In this document: positions 23,071 through 31,422 of the stretch, piece by piece
Layout of the letters: each line of letters opens with the position of its first letter
Numbering within the stretch: the first letter of the stretch is position 1
DNA from: Halobacterium sp. DL1
Lineage (GTDB): Archaea; Halobacteriota; Halobacteria; Halobacteriales; Halobacteriaceae
DNA: 64,000 nucleotides
Direction: 5' to 3'
NCBI GenBank assembly: GCA_000230955.3
Contig: CP007060.1
Location: 1,488,001-1,552,000 of the forward strand
The notes under the pieces: model-generated
The model's input: only the letters and a program-made list of their open reading frames with translations
What the model was told of the DNA's origin: nothing
Databases searched by the model: none
Program-made: the position numbers and the translations under genes

Positions 23071-23553
23071 TCAGTCGGCCCCCGCGGTCGCGGAGGACGT
23101 GGCTGTGCTTCGGCTCCGCCACCGGCCCTGTGCGTACGCCCCGAGGAACATCCCGGCGATCGCCCAGAGGATGGTGACGTTGCCCACGCCGAGGCTCGCG
23201 TACGCCGCACCCGGACAGATTCCCGAGAGCCCCCAGCCGACGCCGAAGACGGCCCCGCCGACGAGGACGTTCCTGTCGAAGGACTTCAGGCGGCGCTCGT
23301 AGTGGTCCCCCGTGAGCGGCGCGCGGTCGAACAGCTTCGGCCCGACGAAGAAGCCGAGTCCGGAGACGACTGCGCCGCCGAACATCACGAACAGCAGTCC
23401 GAGGTCCTCGAACTGGAGGAAGTCCAGCACGACCTCTGGGCGAGCCATGTGGCTGTAGCCGAGGCCGAACCCGAAGACGAGCCCGCCGACGAGTATTAGC
23501 GGGATGAACAGGGGATGTCTGTCGCTACTCGCGGGTCGCTCCGTCTCGCGCAT
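23071..23553 (-). CDS. YeeE/YedE-type thiosulfate transporter, half 2
   Basis: The 160-aa protein has four hydrophobic helices and the motif LSGICPGAAYAS with Cys 113, the relay cysteine type of YeeE/TsuA. Families with a single long YeeE carry both Cys-bearing halves; here they are two genes. The ATG (23553) follows the previous stop with no gap, so the two halves are co-translated and probably assemble as a heterodimer. TsuA-type proteins take up thiosulfate through conserved cysteines. A Ser/Ala tail ends the protein. Confidence 0.9.
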   Translation of the reverse strand: MRETERPASSDRHPLFIPLILVGGLVFGFGLGYSHMARPEVVLDFLQFEDLGLLFVMFGGAVVSGLGFFVGPKLFDRAPLTGDHYERRLKSFDRNVLVGGAVFGVGWGLSGICPGAAYASLGVGNVTILWAIAGMFLGAYAQGRWRSRSTATSSATAGAD

Positions 23554-24042
23554 CTACGGACTCACCCCCAGTTCCGAGACGAGCTGTGCGGTGACGATGG
23601 CGACAGTGAGGAAGGTCACGACGCCCACGATGGACGTCTTCGACGCGGAGCCGACGCCGCAGACGCCGTGGCCCGAGGTACAGCCCTTCCCGACGCGCGT
23701 GCCGACGCCGACGAAGACGCCGCCAACGAGCAGGCGCCACGGCTGGACGTCTGTCGTCCACGCGCCAGCCTGGAAGAGCACCGCGTAGACGGCTCCGCCG
23801 AGGACGATGCCGACAGTAAAGACGACACGCCAGTCTCGGGAGGCGACGTACCGCTGGAACCGGGACTGGCCGGAGACGTACGAGAGCGTCGACTCCAGGA
23901 ACGTGCTCGCGCCGGCGGCGATGCCGGTCCCGAGGTAGATGATGGCCGCCCCGAGGCCGACGAGCAGGCCACCGACGGCGTAGCGACTGATGCCGTTGGG
24001 GAACAAGTCGGCCGCCAGCTGGAGTGGGACTAGGTCAGTCAC
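23554..24042 (-). CDS. YeeE/YedE-type thiosulfate transporter, half 1
   Basis: The 162-aa protein begins at GTG 24042 and has several helices; the motif GKGCTSGHGVCG holds Cys 121 and Cys 128, the signature of YeeE/YedE thiosulfate/sulfur importers. It lies 11 bp after the rhodanese-MBL gene and directly abuts the second half, so rhodanese-MBL, both halves and the PiT gene form one operon. The work of the pair is inferred to be uptake of thiosulfate or another sulfur-rich anion for the TusA/DsrE system. Confidence 0.9.
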   Translation of the reverse strand: MTDLVPLQLAADLFPNGISRYAVGGLLVGLGAAIIYLGTGIAAGASTFLESTLSYVSGQSRFQRYVASRDWRVVFTVGIVLGGAVYAVLFQAGAWTTDVQPWRLLVGGVFVGVGTRVGKGCTSGHGVCGVGSASKTSIVGVVTFLTVAIVTAQLVSELGVSP

Positions 24043-24053
24043 GGTCGGGGGCT

Positions 24054-25247
24054 TCAGTCACCCGCGAGAGACTCCTGGCTCGCGGCGCAGTTGTTCGGCC
24101 CGAGCTCCAGCGTGAATGCCTCCTCGTCGTCGACCTCGTTCTGGCCGAGGTTCGCCGCGATGATGTCCTCGTAGTTCGCGGGACGCGGTGGCATGTCCGA
24201 GAGGACGAGGTCGACGAACGCGTCTTCGTCCATCGTGAGCGCGCCCATCTCCGCGACCAGGTCGCCGATTGGCGCTGTGTAGGTGCCGTCCTCGGCGGGA
24301 ACGGCCGCGTCGCTGAAGTGAGCGCCGCCGACGAGCGTGTCGTCGGGGAGTGCGAGGACGCGCTCCTGGAGGGACTCGTAGAGCGTGCGTGCGGCCTCGG
24401 GGGTGCCGTCGTCGCCTTCCTCGAGGTCCGGGCGGGCGACGCTCTCAACGAACAGTCCGTCGCCGGTGGCGAGCAGGCTGTCGCCGAGGAGGTAGGAGGT
24501 CATGCCCGTCGTGTGACCGGGCGTGTAGACCGTCTCGATGGTGGCGTCGCCGACGTGGAAGCTGTCGCCGTCTGCAGTCGTGGTTACGTCCTCTGCGTAG
24601 GTGACTCCGCGATCGACGGCCGCTTCGGGAACGATTCCTTCGACGCCCTCGCTTGTGAGTGCTCGGACCCCCGAGATGTGGTCCGCGTGCACGTGCGTGT
24701 CGATGGCGTACTTCAGGTCGACGCCGAGGTCGTCGGCGTCGGCGAGGTAGCGGCCGGTGAACGCGCGCAGCGGGTCGACGACTGCGGCCTCGCCACCGTC
24801 GTAGAGCAGGTAGCCGAGACAACCCGAGGACGGGCGCTGGTACTGGAGGAGTGTGCCGGGGCCGTCGTAGCGGGTGACCTCGACGGCCTCGTAGATTCGA
24901 GCCCAGCCGTTCATGCCGTCTTCGAGGTTGTCGACGTCGTAGCCGCAGGCCTTGAGCGTGCCCGCGACGAACTCGCTGGCGCCCCCCTTCGCGCAGAGCA
25001 CGGTCACCTCGCGGTCGTCGGGAATCTGCGCGAGGACGGCCTCGTCGACGTCGTCCTCGAGGAACTCGAAGTAGGGCACGTTGATCGAGTCGACGTTCTC
25101 GCCGTCGACGTGCCATTCCTCGTACTCCGAGGCCATTCTCGCGTCGAGGAGCGTGACGTCCTCGCCGGCGTCGATGCGGCGCTTCAGCGCCTCGGGGTCG
25201 ACTGTCTCGACCTCTGCGTCCGGAGTCGGGAAATCTTCGGGGTTCAT
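24054..25247 (-). CDS. Rhodanese + metallo-beta-lactamase protein (persulfide dioxygenase-like)
   Basis: The 397-aa protein has an N-terminal rhodanese domain with catalytic Cys 85 in VLCAKGGAS, then a metallo-beta-lactamase domain with THVHADH (184-190), the downstream metal ligands GHTTGM and DGLF, and a C-terminal extension SDMPPRPANYEDI typical of ETHE1/BLH-like enzymes. It probably transfers sulfane sulfur to an acceptor and oxidises persulfide to sulfite. ATG 25247 is preferred over GTG 25256. It heads the YeeE operon and is divergent from tusA, with GTATTGT-type sites between. Confidence 0.92.
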   Translation of the reverse strand: MNPEDFPTPDAEVETVDPEALKRRIDAGEDVTLLDARMASEYEEWHVDGENVDSINVPYFEFLEDDVDEAVLAQIPDDREVTVLCAKGGASEFVAGTLKACGYDVDNLEDGMNGWARIYEAVEVTRYDGPGTLLQYQRPSSGCLGYLLYDGGEAAVVDPLRAFTGRYLADADDLGVDLKYAIDTHVHADHISGVRALTSEGVEGIVPEAAVDRGVTYAEDVTTTADGDSFHVGDATIETVYTPGHTTGMTSYLLGDSLLATGDGLFVESVARPDLEEGDDGTPEAARTLYESLQERVLALPDDTLVGGAHFSDAAVPAEDGTYTAPIGDLVAEMGALTMDEDAFVDLVLSDMPPRPANYEDIIAANLGQNEVDDEEAFTLELGPNNCAASQESLAGD

Positions 25248-25301
25248 GTCGTACACCCCTGTCTACTGGACTGACGCACATAAGGATTTGCATAGTAGTT
25301 C

Positions 25302-25319
25302 GAATACAACACAATACCC
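25302..25319 (-). promoter_or_regulatory. GTATTGT-type operator upstream of the rhodanese-MBL operon
   Basis: The minus strand reads GGTATTGTGTTGTATTCG, holding GTATTGTG and a second TTGTATT, about 55-70 bp before ATG 25247. It lies just upstream of the likely TATA region (CCTTATG at 25285-25279). Confidence 0.5.
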
Positions 25320-25450
25320 TTTGGAGCAATTGGTGGATAACGGCGCCCAAACATCCGTTGTGTGCACGTGGCGCCCCTGAACCAATATATAACGGGTTAC
25401 AGTAGTTTGCGTGAATTACAAGAACCGGCATTCTTTTACACCCACAGTTG

Positions 25451-25473
25451 GTATTGTGAGTTAGCTCCAATAC
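25451..25473. promoter_or_regulatory. GTATTG-N11-CAATAC inverted repeat upstream of tusA
   Basis: GTATTG at 25451-25456 and CAATAC at 25468-25473 are exact inverted arms separated by 11 bp, centred 33 bp before ATG 25495. The right arm overlaps the expected TATA position, which suggests repression when bound. A second strong TATA-like box (ATATATAA) lies at 25385-25393. Confidence 0.55.
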
Positions 25474-25494
25474 ACAACATCGGGGTGACCCACT

Positions 25495-25740
25495 ATGAGC
25501 GAAGAATACGAAATCACGGAGACGCTCGACGTGAAAGGTGCATCGTGTCCCATGCCGGTCGTGAAGACGAAGTCGGCTACCGACGACCTCACGGAGGGCG
25601 AGGTGCTCGAGGTGCTGGCGACCGACTCCGGCAGCCTCAGCGATATCGACGGCTGGGCGCAGGGTACCGACGGCGTCGAACTGCTCGACCAGGTCGAGGA
25701 CGACGACGTCTACAAACACTACGTCGAGAAGACGGCGTAA
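25495..25740 (+). CDS. tusA: TusA-family sulfur carrier protein
   Basis: The 81-aa protein is a single TusA domain: the motif ETLDVKGASCPMPVVKTKSA with the sulfur-accepting Cys 18 in CPMP. The short beta-alpha-beta fold ends VYKHYVEKTA. It carries a persulfide between enzymes. It is first in a plus-strand operon with the DsrE-like gene (1-bp gap) and divergent from the rhodanese-MBL gene, so it may accept sulfur from the rhodanese domain. The GTATTG/CAATAC dyad lies directly in its promoter. Confidence 0.95.
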   Translation: MSEEYEITETLDVKGASCPMPVVKTKSATDDLTEGEVLEVLATDSGSLSDIDGWAQGTDGVELLDQVEDDDVYKHYVEKTA

Positions 25741-25741
25741 C

Positions 25742-26323
25742 ATGAGTTCGGAAACAGCCACCGAAGACGTCGACAGCGAACCGACGACTGAGGCCGAGCT
25801 CCGTGCTCGTGTCGAGGAGCTCGAGGACACGGTAGCTAGCCTCGAGAACGAGGTGGGCGACGACCAGCAGAAGATGACCATCGTCGCCACCCAGGGTTCG
25901 TTCGACATGGCCTACCCGCCGCTCATCCTCGCCAGCACGGCCGCCGCGTTCGGCTGGGAGGTCGTCGTGTTCCACACCTTCTGGGGGCTGGACATCCTCC
26001 ACGAGGAGAAGTCGCGGAACCTGCAGCTCTCGGCCGTCGGCAACCCCAGCATGCCGATGCCGAACGCGCTCGCCGCGCTCCCCGGCATGGACAGGATGGC
26101 GACGAAGCTGATGGAGAAGAAGGTCGACGACAACGGCACCGCCACCATCGAGGAACTCGTGGAACTCTCCCTCGAGCAGGGCGTCGACCTCCAGGCGTGC
26201 CAGATGACCATCGACCTGATGGACTACGACGAGGACGACTTCTACGACGACGTCACGGTCGGCGTGGGCGCAGCGACGGCTGTCCAGCACATGGCCGACT
26301 CCGACGTCCAACTGCTCGTCTGA
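25742..26323 (+). CDS. DsrE/DrsE-like sulfur-handling protein
   Basis: The 193-aa protein has a short acidic coiled-coil lead (about 18-40: ELRARVEELEDTVASLENEV) and a DsrE/DsrF-like domain: KMTIVATQGSFDMAYPPLILASTAAAFGWEVVVFHTFWGL. Its only cysteine is Cys 153 in LQACQMTIDL, in the position of the sulfur-carrying Cys of DsrE. The Met-rich MPMPNALAALPGMDRMA stretch is typical of this subfamily. It starts one base after the tusA stop. It should exchange sulfane sulfur with TusA. Confidence 0.9.
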   Translation: MSSETATEDVDSEPTTEAELRARVEELEDTVASLENEVGDDQQKMTIVATQGSFDMAYPPLILASTAAAFGWEVVVFHTFWGLDILHEEKSRNLQLSAVGNPSMPMPNALAALPGMDRMATKLMEKKVDDNGTATIEELVELSLEQGVDLQACQMTIDLMDYDEDDFYDDVTVGVGAATAVQHMADSDVQLLV

Positions 26324-26452
26324 GGACGACCGCTACCAGTTCGAGTTATTCTGGCGGGTAGGCTCTGAACGAGTCGCCGAATCGCATTTCGGGGCCCTCG
26401 GACCGCAACGGACCCGAAAGAGTTTGTCCCGCTAGGCGCAATACTACACACG

Positions 26453-26893
26453 ATGACTGTACCGTTCGACCCGTCACAGATAGAGCCTGACGACATCGGC
26501 GAGGAAGAGACGACTCTCGAGATGAGCCACGAGGACGCAATCGAGCACACCCGCGAGGTGTTCGAGGACGCGGGGTTCGGCGTGCTCGTCGAGTTCTCAC
26601 CCTCCGAGGTGCTCAACGAGAAGGTGGGCGCGGACCGGGACCCCTACTACGTGCTCGGCGCGTGCAATCCGGAGATGGCCGACCGTGCACTAGACGTGAC
26701 GGATCAGCGCATCGGCGCGCTGTTCCCGTGCAACGTGGTCGTCTGGGAGGAGGAACCCGGCCTCCAGCGCGTCTACCACGTCTCCATCATGCGCATCGCG
26801 CGCCTGGTTGGGATGGCGCCGGACAGCGAGGAGATGGCCGACATCGTCGCCGACACCGGCGAACTCGTCGACGAGGCGTTCGAGAACCTCTGA
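26453..26893 (+). CDS. DUF302 domain protein
   Basis: The 146-aa protein has an acidic lead and a DUF302 domain: FEDAGFGVLVEFSPSEVLNEKVG, then ACNPEMADRALDVTDQRIGALFPCNVVVWEEEPGLQRVYHVS. Two cysteines (ACNP, FPCNV) are the characteristic ones. DUF302 proteins are frequent in sulfur-oxidising gene neighbourhoods but lack a defined reaction. CAATAC at 26439-26444 sits 9 bp before ATG 26453, on the expected transcription start, marking it as a further member of the putative regulon. The methyltransferase gene follows by 2 bp. Confidence 0.85.
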   Translation: MTVPFDPSQIEPDDIGEEETTLEMSHEDAIEHTREVFEDAGFGVLVEFSPSEVLNEKVGADRDPYYVLGACNPEMADRALDVTDQRIGALFPCNVVVWEEEPGLQRVYHVSIMRIARLVGMAPDSEEMADIVADTGELVDEAFENL

Positions 26894-26895
26894 CG

Positions 26896-27456
26896 ATGGG
26901 GCACCACACGTTCGACGCCTCCCGGGCCGACAAGCTGGAACAGCCCGCGGATCGGTACCGGTTTCTCTCCGTGGAGGAACTGCTGTGGGCACTCGACCTC
27001 TCCCCCGAGGACACCGTCGCCGACCTCGGGAGCGGCACGGGGTTCTACACCGACGACGTGGCACCCCACGCCGGCGACGTGTACGCCGTCGACGTCCAGT
27101 CGGCGATGCACGACTACTACCGCGAGAAGGGTGTCCCGGAGAACGTCGACCTCGTCACGACCGACGTCGACGACCTCCCGTTCGCAGACGGGTCGGTCGA
27201 CGCCGCGTTCTCCACGATGACGTACCACGAGTTCGCCAGCGAGGCCGCGATCGCAGAGATCCGACGCGTGCTCGGCGACGGCGGCCGCCTCGTCGTGGTG
27301 GATTGGGCGGCAACCGGAACCGGCGAGAGCGGACCGCCGACTGACGAGCGCTATACCGCAGCGGAGGCGGCCGATGCGCTGGGAGTCGCCGGGTTCGAGG
27401 TGGACCACCAGGCCGTGCGTCCGGAGACGTTCCTGCTGGTCGCGACGGTCGAGTGA
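26896..27456 (+). CDS. Class I SAM-dependent methyltransferase
   Basis: The 186-aa protein carries the SAM-binding motif I VADLGSGTGFYTDDVAP, an acidic motif II end VYAVDVQ, motif IV-like VDAAFSTMTYHEFAS, and a final VVVDWAATGTGE. It resembles UbiE/COQ5-like and thiol-type methyltransferases. It starts 2 bp after the DUF302 stop, so it is in the same operon. S-methylation of a sulfur metabolite is an attractive but unproven role. No membrane segments are seen. Confidence 0.85.
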   Translation: MGHHTFDASRADKLEQPADRYRFLSVEELLWALDLSPEDTVADLGSGTGFYTDDVAPHAGDVYAVDVQSAMHDYYREKGVPENVDLVTTDVDDLPFADGSVDAAFSTMTYHEFASEAAIAEIRRVLGDGGRLVVVDWAATGTGESGPPTDERYTAAEAADALGVAGFEVDHQAVRPETFLLVATVE

Positions 27457-27506
27457 GTGTTTAGCATTCGGGGACGGGTTGAGCTGGTCGAAGCGACGCG
27501 GGACCG

Positions 27507-28109
27507 CTACTCGAAGCGGTCGACGGCCTGCTCGTAGCGGGCCGACGGCTCCTCCCAGTCGACGACCTCGAAGAAGGCGTCGACGAAGTCGCCGCGAGCG
27601 GGACCGTAGTCGTAGTAGTAGGAGTGCTCCCAGACGTCCAGCGCCAGGATGGGGTGGCTACCCCAGAGCGCGCCCTGGTCGTGTTTGTCCACGACGACGT
27701 TCCGGAGCTGCTCGGAGTGGCTGTCGTAGACGAGGAGTGCCCAGCCGCCGGCGGCCGAGGCTGCAGCCTCGACCTCGCCCTTCCAGCCCTCGTAGGAGCC
27801 GAAGTCCGCCTCGATGCGGTCGCGGAGGTCGCCCCCGGGTTCGTCGCCGCCTTCCGGACTCATCGACTGCCAGAACAGCGTGTGGAGGACGTGCCCGGAG
27901 CCGTTGTGGGTGACGTTCCGGATGGCACCAGCCGAGTCCGAGAAGTCCTTGGACTCGCGGTTGGCTTCGAGCGTCTCCTCGGCGCTGTTCCAGCCGCTGA
28001 CGTAGCCCTGGTGGTGGGTGTCGTGGTGCCACGTGAGCACCTGTTCGCTGATGTGGGGTTCGAGCGCGTCGTAGTCGTACGGGAGCGGCGGCAGTTCGTA
28101 GTTCGACAT
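27507..28109 (-). CDS. Superoxide dismutase (Fe/Mn family)
   Basis: The 200-aa enzyme starts MSNYELPPLPYDYDALEPHIS and keeps the family metal ligands: His of TWHHDTHHQGYV, His of GSGHVLHTLFW, and Asp/His of LALDVWEHSYYYDYG. It converts superoxide to O2 and H2O2 in the cytoplasm, and haloarchaeal members are normally Mn-loaded. The frame is open to 28169, but ATG 28109 matches the family start. It converges with the methyltransferase gene. Confidence 0.96.
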   Translation of the reverse strand: MSNYELPPLPYDYDALEPHISEQVLTWHHDTHHQGYVSGWNSAEETLEANRESKDFSDSAGAIRNVTHNGSGHVLHTLFWQSMSPEGGDEPGGDLRDRIEADFGSYEGWKGEVEAAASAAGGWALLVYDSHSEQLRNVVVDKHDQGALWGSHPILALDVWEHSYYYDYGPARGDFVDAFFEVVDWEEPSARYEQAVDRFE

Positions 28110-28256
28110 GCAGACGACACGAGACCCCGTCGCCCCTTGGTGGTTTCCGGAAACCGGCTTCAGTTGCACTGCTGATAGTTCGTCGGTGGCGGGAACTGCC
28201 CGGACATTGTCGGCGGTTTACGAGTACTTTTGTCCCGCTGTACGGTAGAACGACAC

Positions 28257-29402
28257 ATGGACTTCGGACTCACCGACGAGCAACGAGCCATCCAGGACGA
28301 GGTGCGTCGATTCGCCGAGAACGAGATACTTCCCGTCGCCAGCGAGTACGACGAGGCCGAGAAGTACCCGTGGGACGTGATGGAGAAGGCAGCGGAGGCG
28401 GGACTCACCGGGCCGGGCATCCCGCTGGAGTACGGCGGCGCGGGCTACTCGCCAGTCGAGACGGCCATCATCGTCGAGGAACTGTTCGCTGCCGACGCTG
28501 GTATCGGCCTCTCCGTCTCCAGCGCCGGCTTCGGCGCCGAGGCGATCATCGCGTTCGGCACCGAGGACCAGAAGGAGCGGTTCCTCGAACCCATCGCGGC
28601 GGGCGACGCCATCATGGGGTCGGCCATCAGCGAACCTGACGTGGGCTCCGACGTCTCCAGCGTCTCGACGCGCGCGGAGAAGGACGGCGACGAGTACGTC
28701 ATCAACGGCAACAAGATGTGGATCACGAACGGGTCCGTCGGGGACTTCTTCGTCGTGCTCTGCCAGACCGACCCCGAGGCCAGCGGCCGGTACAACGGCT
28801 TCAGCCAGATCGTCGTGGAGTCCGACCGCGACGGCTTCGAGGCCGAGAAGATCACGGGCAAACTGGGCATCCGCGCTTCCGACACCGCCGAACTCCTCCT
28901 CGACGACGTCCGCGTCCCCGAGGAGAACCTGATCGGCACCGAGGGCGGCGGTTTCCTCCAGCAGATGCAGTTCTTCGACGAGACGCGCACGATGGTCGCC
29001 GCCCAGGGCGTCGGCATCGCCCGCGGCGCCACCGAGCGCGCCCTCGAGTACGCCAAGGAGCGCGAGCAGTTCGGCCGCCCAATCTCGGACTTCCAGGCCA
29101 TCAAGCACAAACTCGCGGAGATGCGCACGCAGACCGAGGCCGCCCGCACCATCACCCAGAAGTCCGCCTGGAGCGTGGAGAACAAGGACGAGCAGCTCAC
29201 GGCGCTCGCGTCGATGGCCAAGGAGTTCGCCTCCCGCGTCGCCGTCGAGGCGGCCGACGAGGCCGTCCAGATCCACGGCGGCGCCGGCTACGTCAACGAC
29301 TTCGACGTCGAGCGGTTCTACCGCGACGCCAAGATCACCCAGATCTACGAGGGTACCACGGAGATTCAGAAGAACATCATCGCCCGCGAGTTGCTGGAGT
29401 GA
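28257..29402 (+). CDS. Acyl-CoA dehydrogenase
   Basis: The 381-aa flavoenzyme begins [22 protein letters not shown]. It keeps the FAD/substrate segments [34 protein letters not shown] and the C-terminal [34 protein letters not shown] pattern in the short motifs of the family; the catalytic Glu would be in the IYEGT region. It oxidises an acyl-CoA at the alpha-beta bond and feeds electrons to ETF. Length is usual. It is monocistronic; the next gene is convergent. Confidence 0.95.
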   Translation: MDFGLTDEQRAIQDEVRRFAENEILPVASEYDEAEKYPWDVMEKAAEAGLTGPGIPLEYGGAGYSPVETAIIVEELFAADAGIGLSVSSAGFGAEAIIAFGTEDQKERFLEPIAAGDAIMGSAISEPDVGSDVSSVSTRAEKDGDEYVINGNKMWITNGSVGDFFVVLCQTDPEASGRYNGFSQIVVESDRDGFEAEKITGKLGIRASDTAELLLDDVRVPEENLIGTEGGGFLQQMQFFDETRTMVAAQGVGIARGATERALEYAKEREQFGRPISDFQAIKHKLAEMRTQTEAARTITQKSAWSVENKDEQLTALASMAKEFASRVAVEAADEAVQIHGGAGYVNDFDVERFYRDAKITQIYEGTTEIQKNIIARELLE

Positions 29403-29444
29403 GGCGCGGAAGAACCAGTAGTACCAGTTCCCGCTGAACGCCGC

Positions 29445-31328
29445 TCACCCCGACTCGTCGGGGTCGAGCGAGAAGTGGTACTGCTTATCTCGTCGTTCCG
29501 TGACTGTCAGCTGGTCGACTCGCGTTCCATCCACCGAGAGCGTCGTCTCGAACGGGTCGCCGTCCCGAGCGGCCGACGCGTCGAGGGTGAGCCGAGAGGC
29601 CCTGGCCACGTCCTCGCGGTCGAAGAACAGTTCGGCTTCCCCGTCCTGGCCACCGAACCAGCGCTTCCCACCACTCGAAGACCCTCCGTACACTCCAACG
29701 CCGATGTACGGGTAGAGCAGTTTTTCACCCATGTCGATTCGCTTCTCGTACCCTGTACTCGGGTTAGAGAGTTCGAGGTAGTCTACGTAGAGTGCGAGGT
29801 CCCGAGCGAAGCGCGGGTCCGCCTCCGAGTTCAACTCCGTCTCCGCTACGGTGTGGTCGAAGGAGAACACCACATCGGCGTACGCGTCGAGGTTCAGGTA
29901 CACGCCGTCTCCCTCGGCGAACTCCTCCTCGAGAATCTCCATGTACGTCGTCCCGTACTCCTCGCTGGGCTCCACGTTCGTGTACTCGTGGCCCTCGTTG
30001 AACGACGTGACCAGTACAGCGTTCAGGTCCGGGTCGACGAGGTCCAGGACGCTGTTGCACCACGACCGGAACGACGACGGCGAGCGTTCCATCACCGGAT
30101 TGTCGCTGTCGCCGTTCCACTCCGTCTTGTCGAACCCGGGCATGATGCCCGGGATGAAGTCGACGTCCGTGTCCGCGGTCGCGAACCGCCAGTCCCGGTA
30201 CTCTGCCAACGAGTACTCCGGAACGCGCTCGTTGACGTTCTCGACTGGTTCGTAGAACCCCGTGTAGTTGGAGACGGCGTCGAACGCGAACATGTGGTCG
30301 GCCTTCCCCGGTTCTCGAACCTCGAGCGGCATGTCGGCGACGACGTAGAGCTCCTCGCCGATTGCGTCGGCTGCCGCGTCGAACGCTCCCCGGATGTCGC
30401 CGATGAACCCGCCCGCGACGTACATGTAGACGACGGGCTTGTCGTCGATTCGCAGGTAGTTGTCGTGGCCGAAATACTCGTCGGCGAGATACTCCACGTC
30501 CTCGACGAACTGCTCGCGGTTGGCCTCGTCGTCGAAGTCCACGTTCCAGCCCGGGTCCTGCTCGAGACGGTTCGTCGTCTCGTAGAGGATGGAGACCTGT
30601 ACGTCACCCAGGGCGTCGGCTGGAAGCACGTGGTCGACGAACGTCTCGTTCGAGTAGCTGTCCGGGCCCCACCAGCTGAGGCTCAGCCAATTCACTCCGA
30701 ACTGCCGGCACCACTCGAGGTGCTGTTCGATGACCGCGGGGTCCTGGGCGTCGTACTCGCCGAGGGTCGGCTTCCCGGGGTAGCCCGCGTCCCAGTGGTC
30801 GCCGTTCCCCCACCACCCGTAGTAGTGCACACCCACGAGACGGTCGTCACCGACCGGCGCCGAGGGTTCCCCGACGTACCGCGTCTCCTGTCGTTCGGTC
30901 GCTGACGCCTCGTTGCTGTCGGTAGCTGTCACGACGACCTCGTACTCGCTGCCACCCATCACGTCGAGGGAGGCCTCGAACGACACGGTGCTGGGACCGT
31001 CGAACCGTTCGGTCGTAGATGCGTCCCCAGTAGCGACCGCCACAGCTTCGACGCCAGCCTCCGCGGACACGCTCCCGGTCACTGTGAGCGTTCGTTTCTC
31101 GGTCGTCTGTGGGTCGTCGTACTCGACCACCAGGTCCGCCACGGACGGCGGCACCTGGGTTGTCTCGGTCGTCTCGGTTCTCTCGCTGGTCTCGATTCCC
31201 CCGGTCGTCGTGCCAGTAGTGGTCGTCGACTCGGAGCCGCTCGACTGACACCCGCTGGTGGCCGTAATCAGTGTGGAGCCGGCGAGAGCGAGAAACTCGC
31301 GTCGAGGGCTGGAGGTCCCGTCGCTCAT
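29445..31328 (-). CDS. Tat lipoprotein with GH99/GH71-like glycoside hydrolase domain
   Basis: The 627-aa protein has a Tat-type lipoprotein signal (RREFLALAG, then TATSGC), a Thr-rich linker, an Ig/PKD-like domain (about 60-150) and a TIM-barrel region starting VGVHYYGWWGNGDHW. Acidic residues occur in FGVNWLSLSWWGPD and SFNEGHEY. It resembles GH99-like endo-mannosidase/WbsX proteins, which act on mannose-type glycans, perhaps surface N-glycans or exopolysaccharide. A beta-rich C-terminal domain follows (about 500-627). It is exported and lipid-anchored. It is isolated from any glycosylation cluster in the window. Confidence 0.8.
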   Translation of the reverse strand: MSDGTSSPRREFLALAGSTLITATSGCQSSGSESTTTTGTTTGGIETSERTETTETTQVPPSVADLVVEYDDPQTTEKRTLTVTGSVSAEAGVEAVAVATGDASTTERFDGPSTVSFEASLDVMGGSEYEVVVTATDSNEASATERQETRYVGEPSAPVGDDRLVGVHYYGWWGNGDHWDAGYPGKPTLGEYDAQDPAVIEQHLEWCRQFGVNWLSLSWWGPDSYSNETFVDHVLPADALGDVQVSILYETTNRLEQDPGWNVDFDDEANREQFVEDVEYLADEYFGHDNYLRIDDKPVVYMYVAGGFIGDIRGAFDAAADAIGEELYVVADMPLEVREPGKADHMFAFDAVSNYTGFYEPVENVNERVPEYSLAEYRDWRFATADTDVDFIPGIMPGFDKTEWNGDSDNPVMERSPSSFRSWCNSVLDLVDPDLNAVLVTSFNEGHEYTNVEPSEEYGTTYMEILEEEFAEGDGVYLNLDAYADVVFSFDHTVAETELNSEADPRFARDLALYVDYLELSNPSTGYEKRIDMGEKLLYPYIGVGVYGGSSSGGKRWFGGQDGEAELFFDREDVARASRLTLDASAARDGDPFETTLSVDGTRVDQLTVTERRDKQYHFSLDPDESG

Positions 31329-31422
31329 TCATGTCAGTCTGCTTCGAGGGTCGACTTAAAACTGTCTCACGCGAGCGTTCCCTGAGGTTCGCTCGTCAGC
31401 GGACCGCTCTCGTTCGTGTCGA

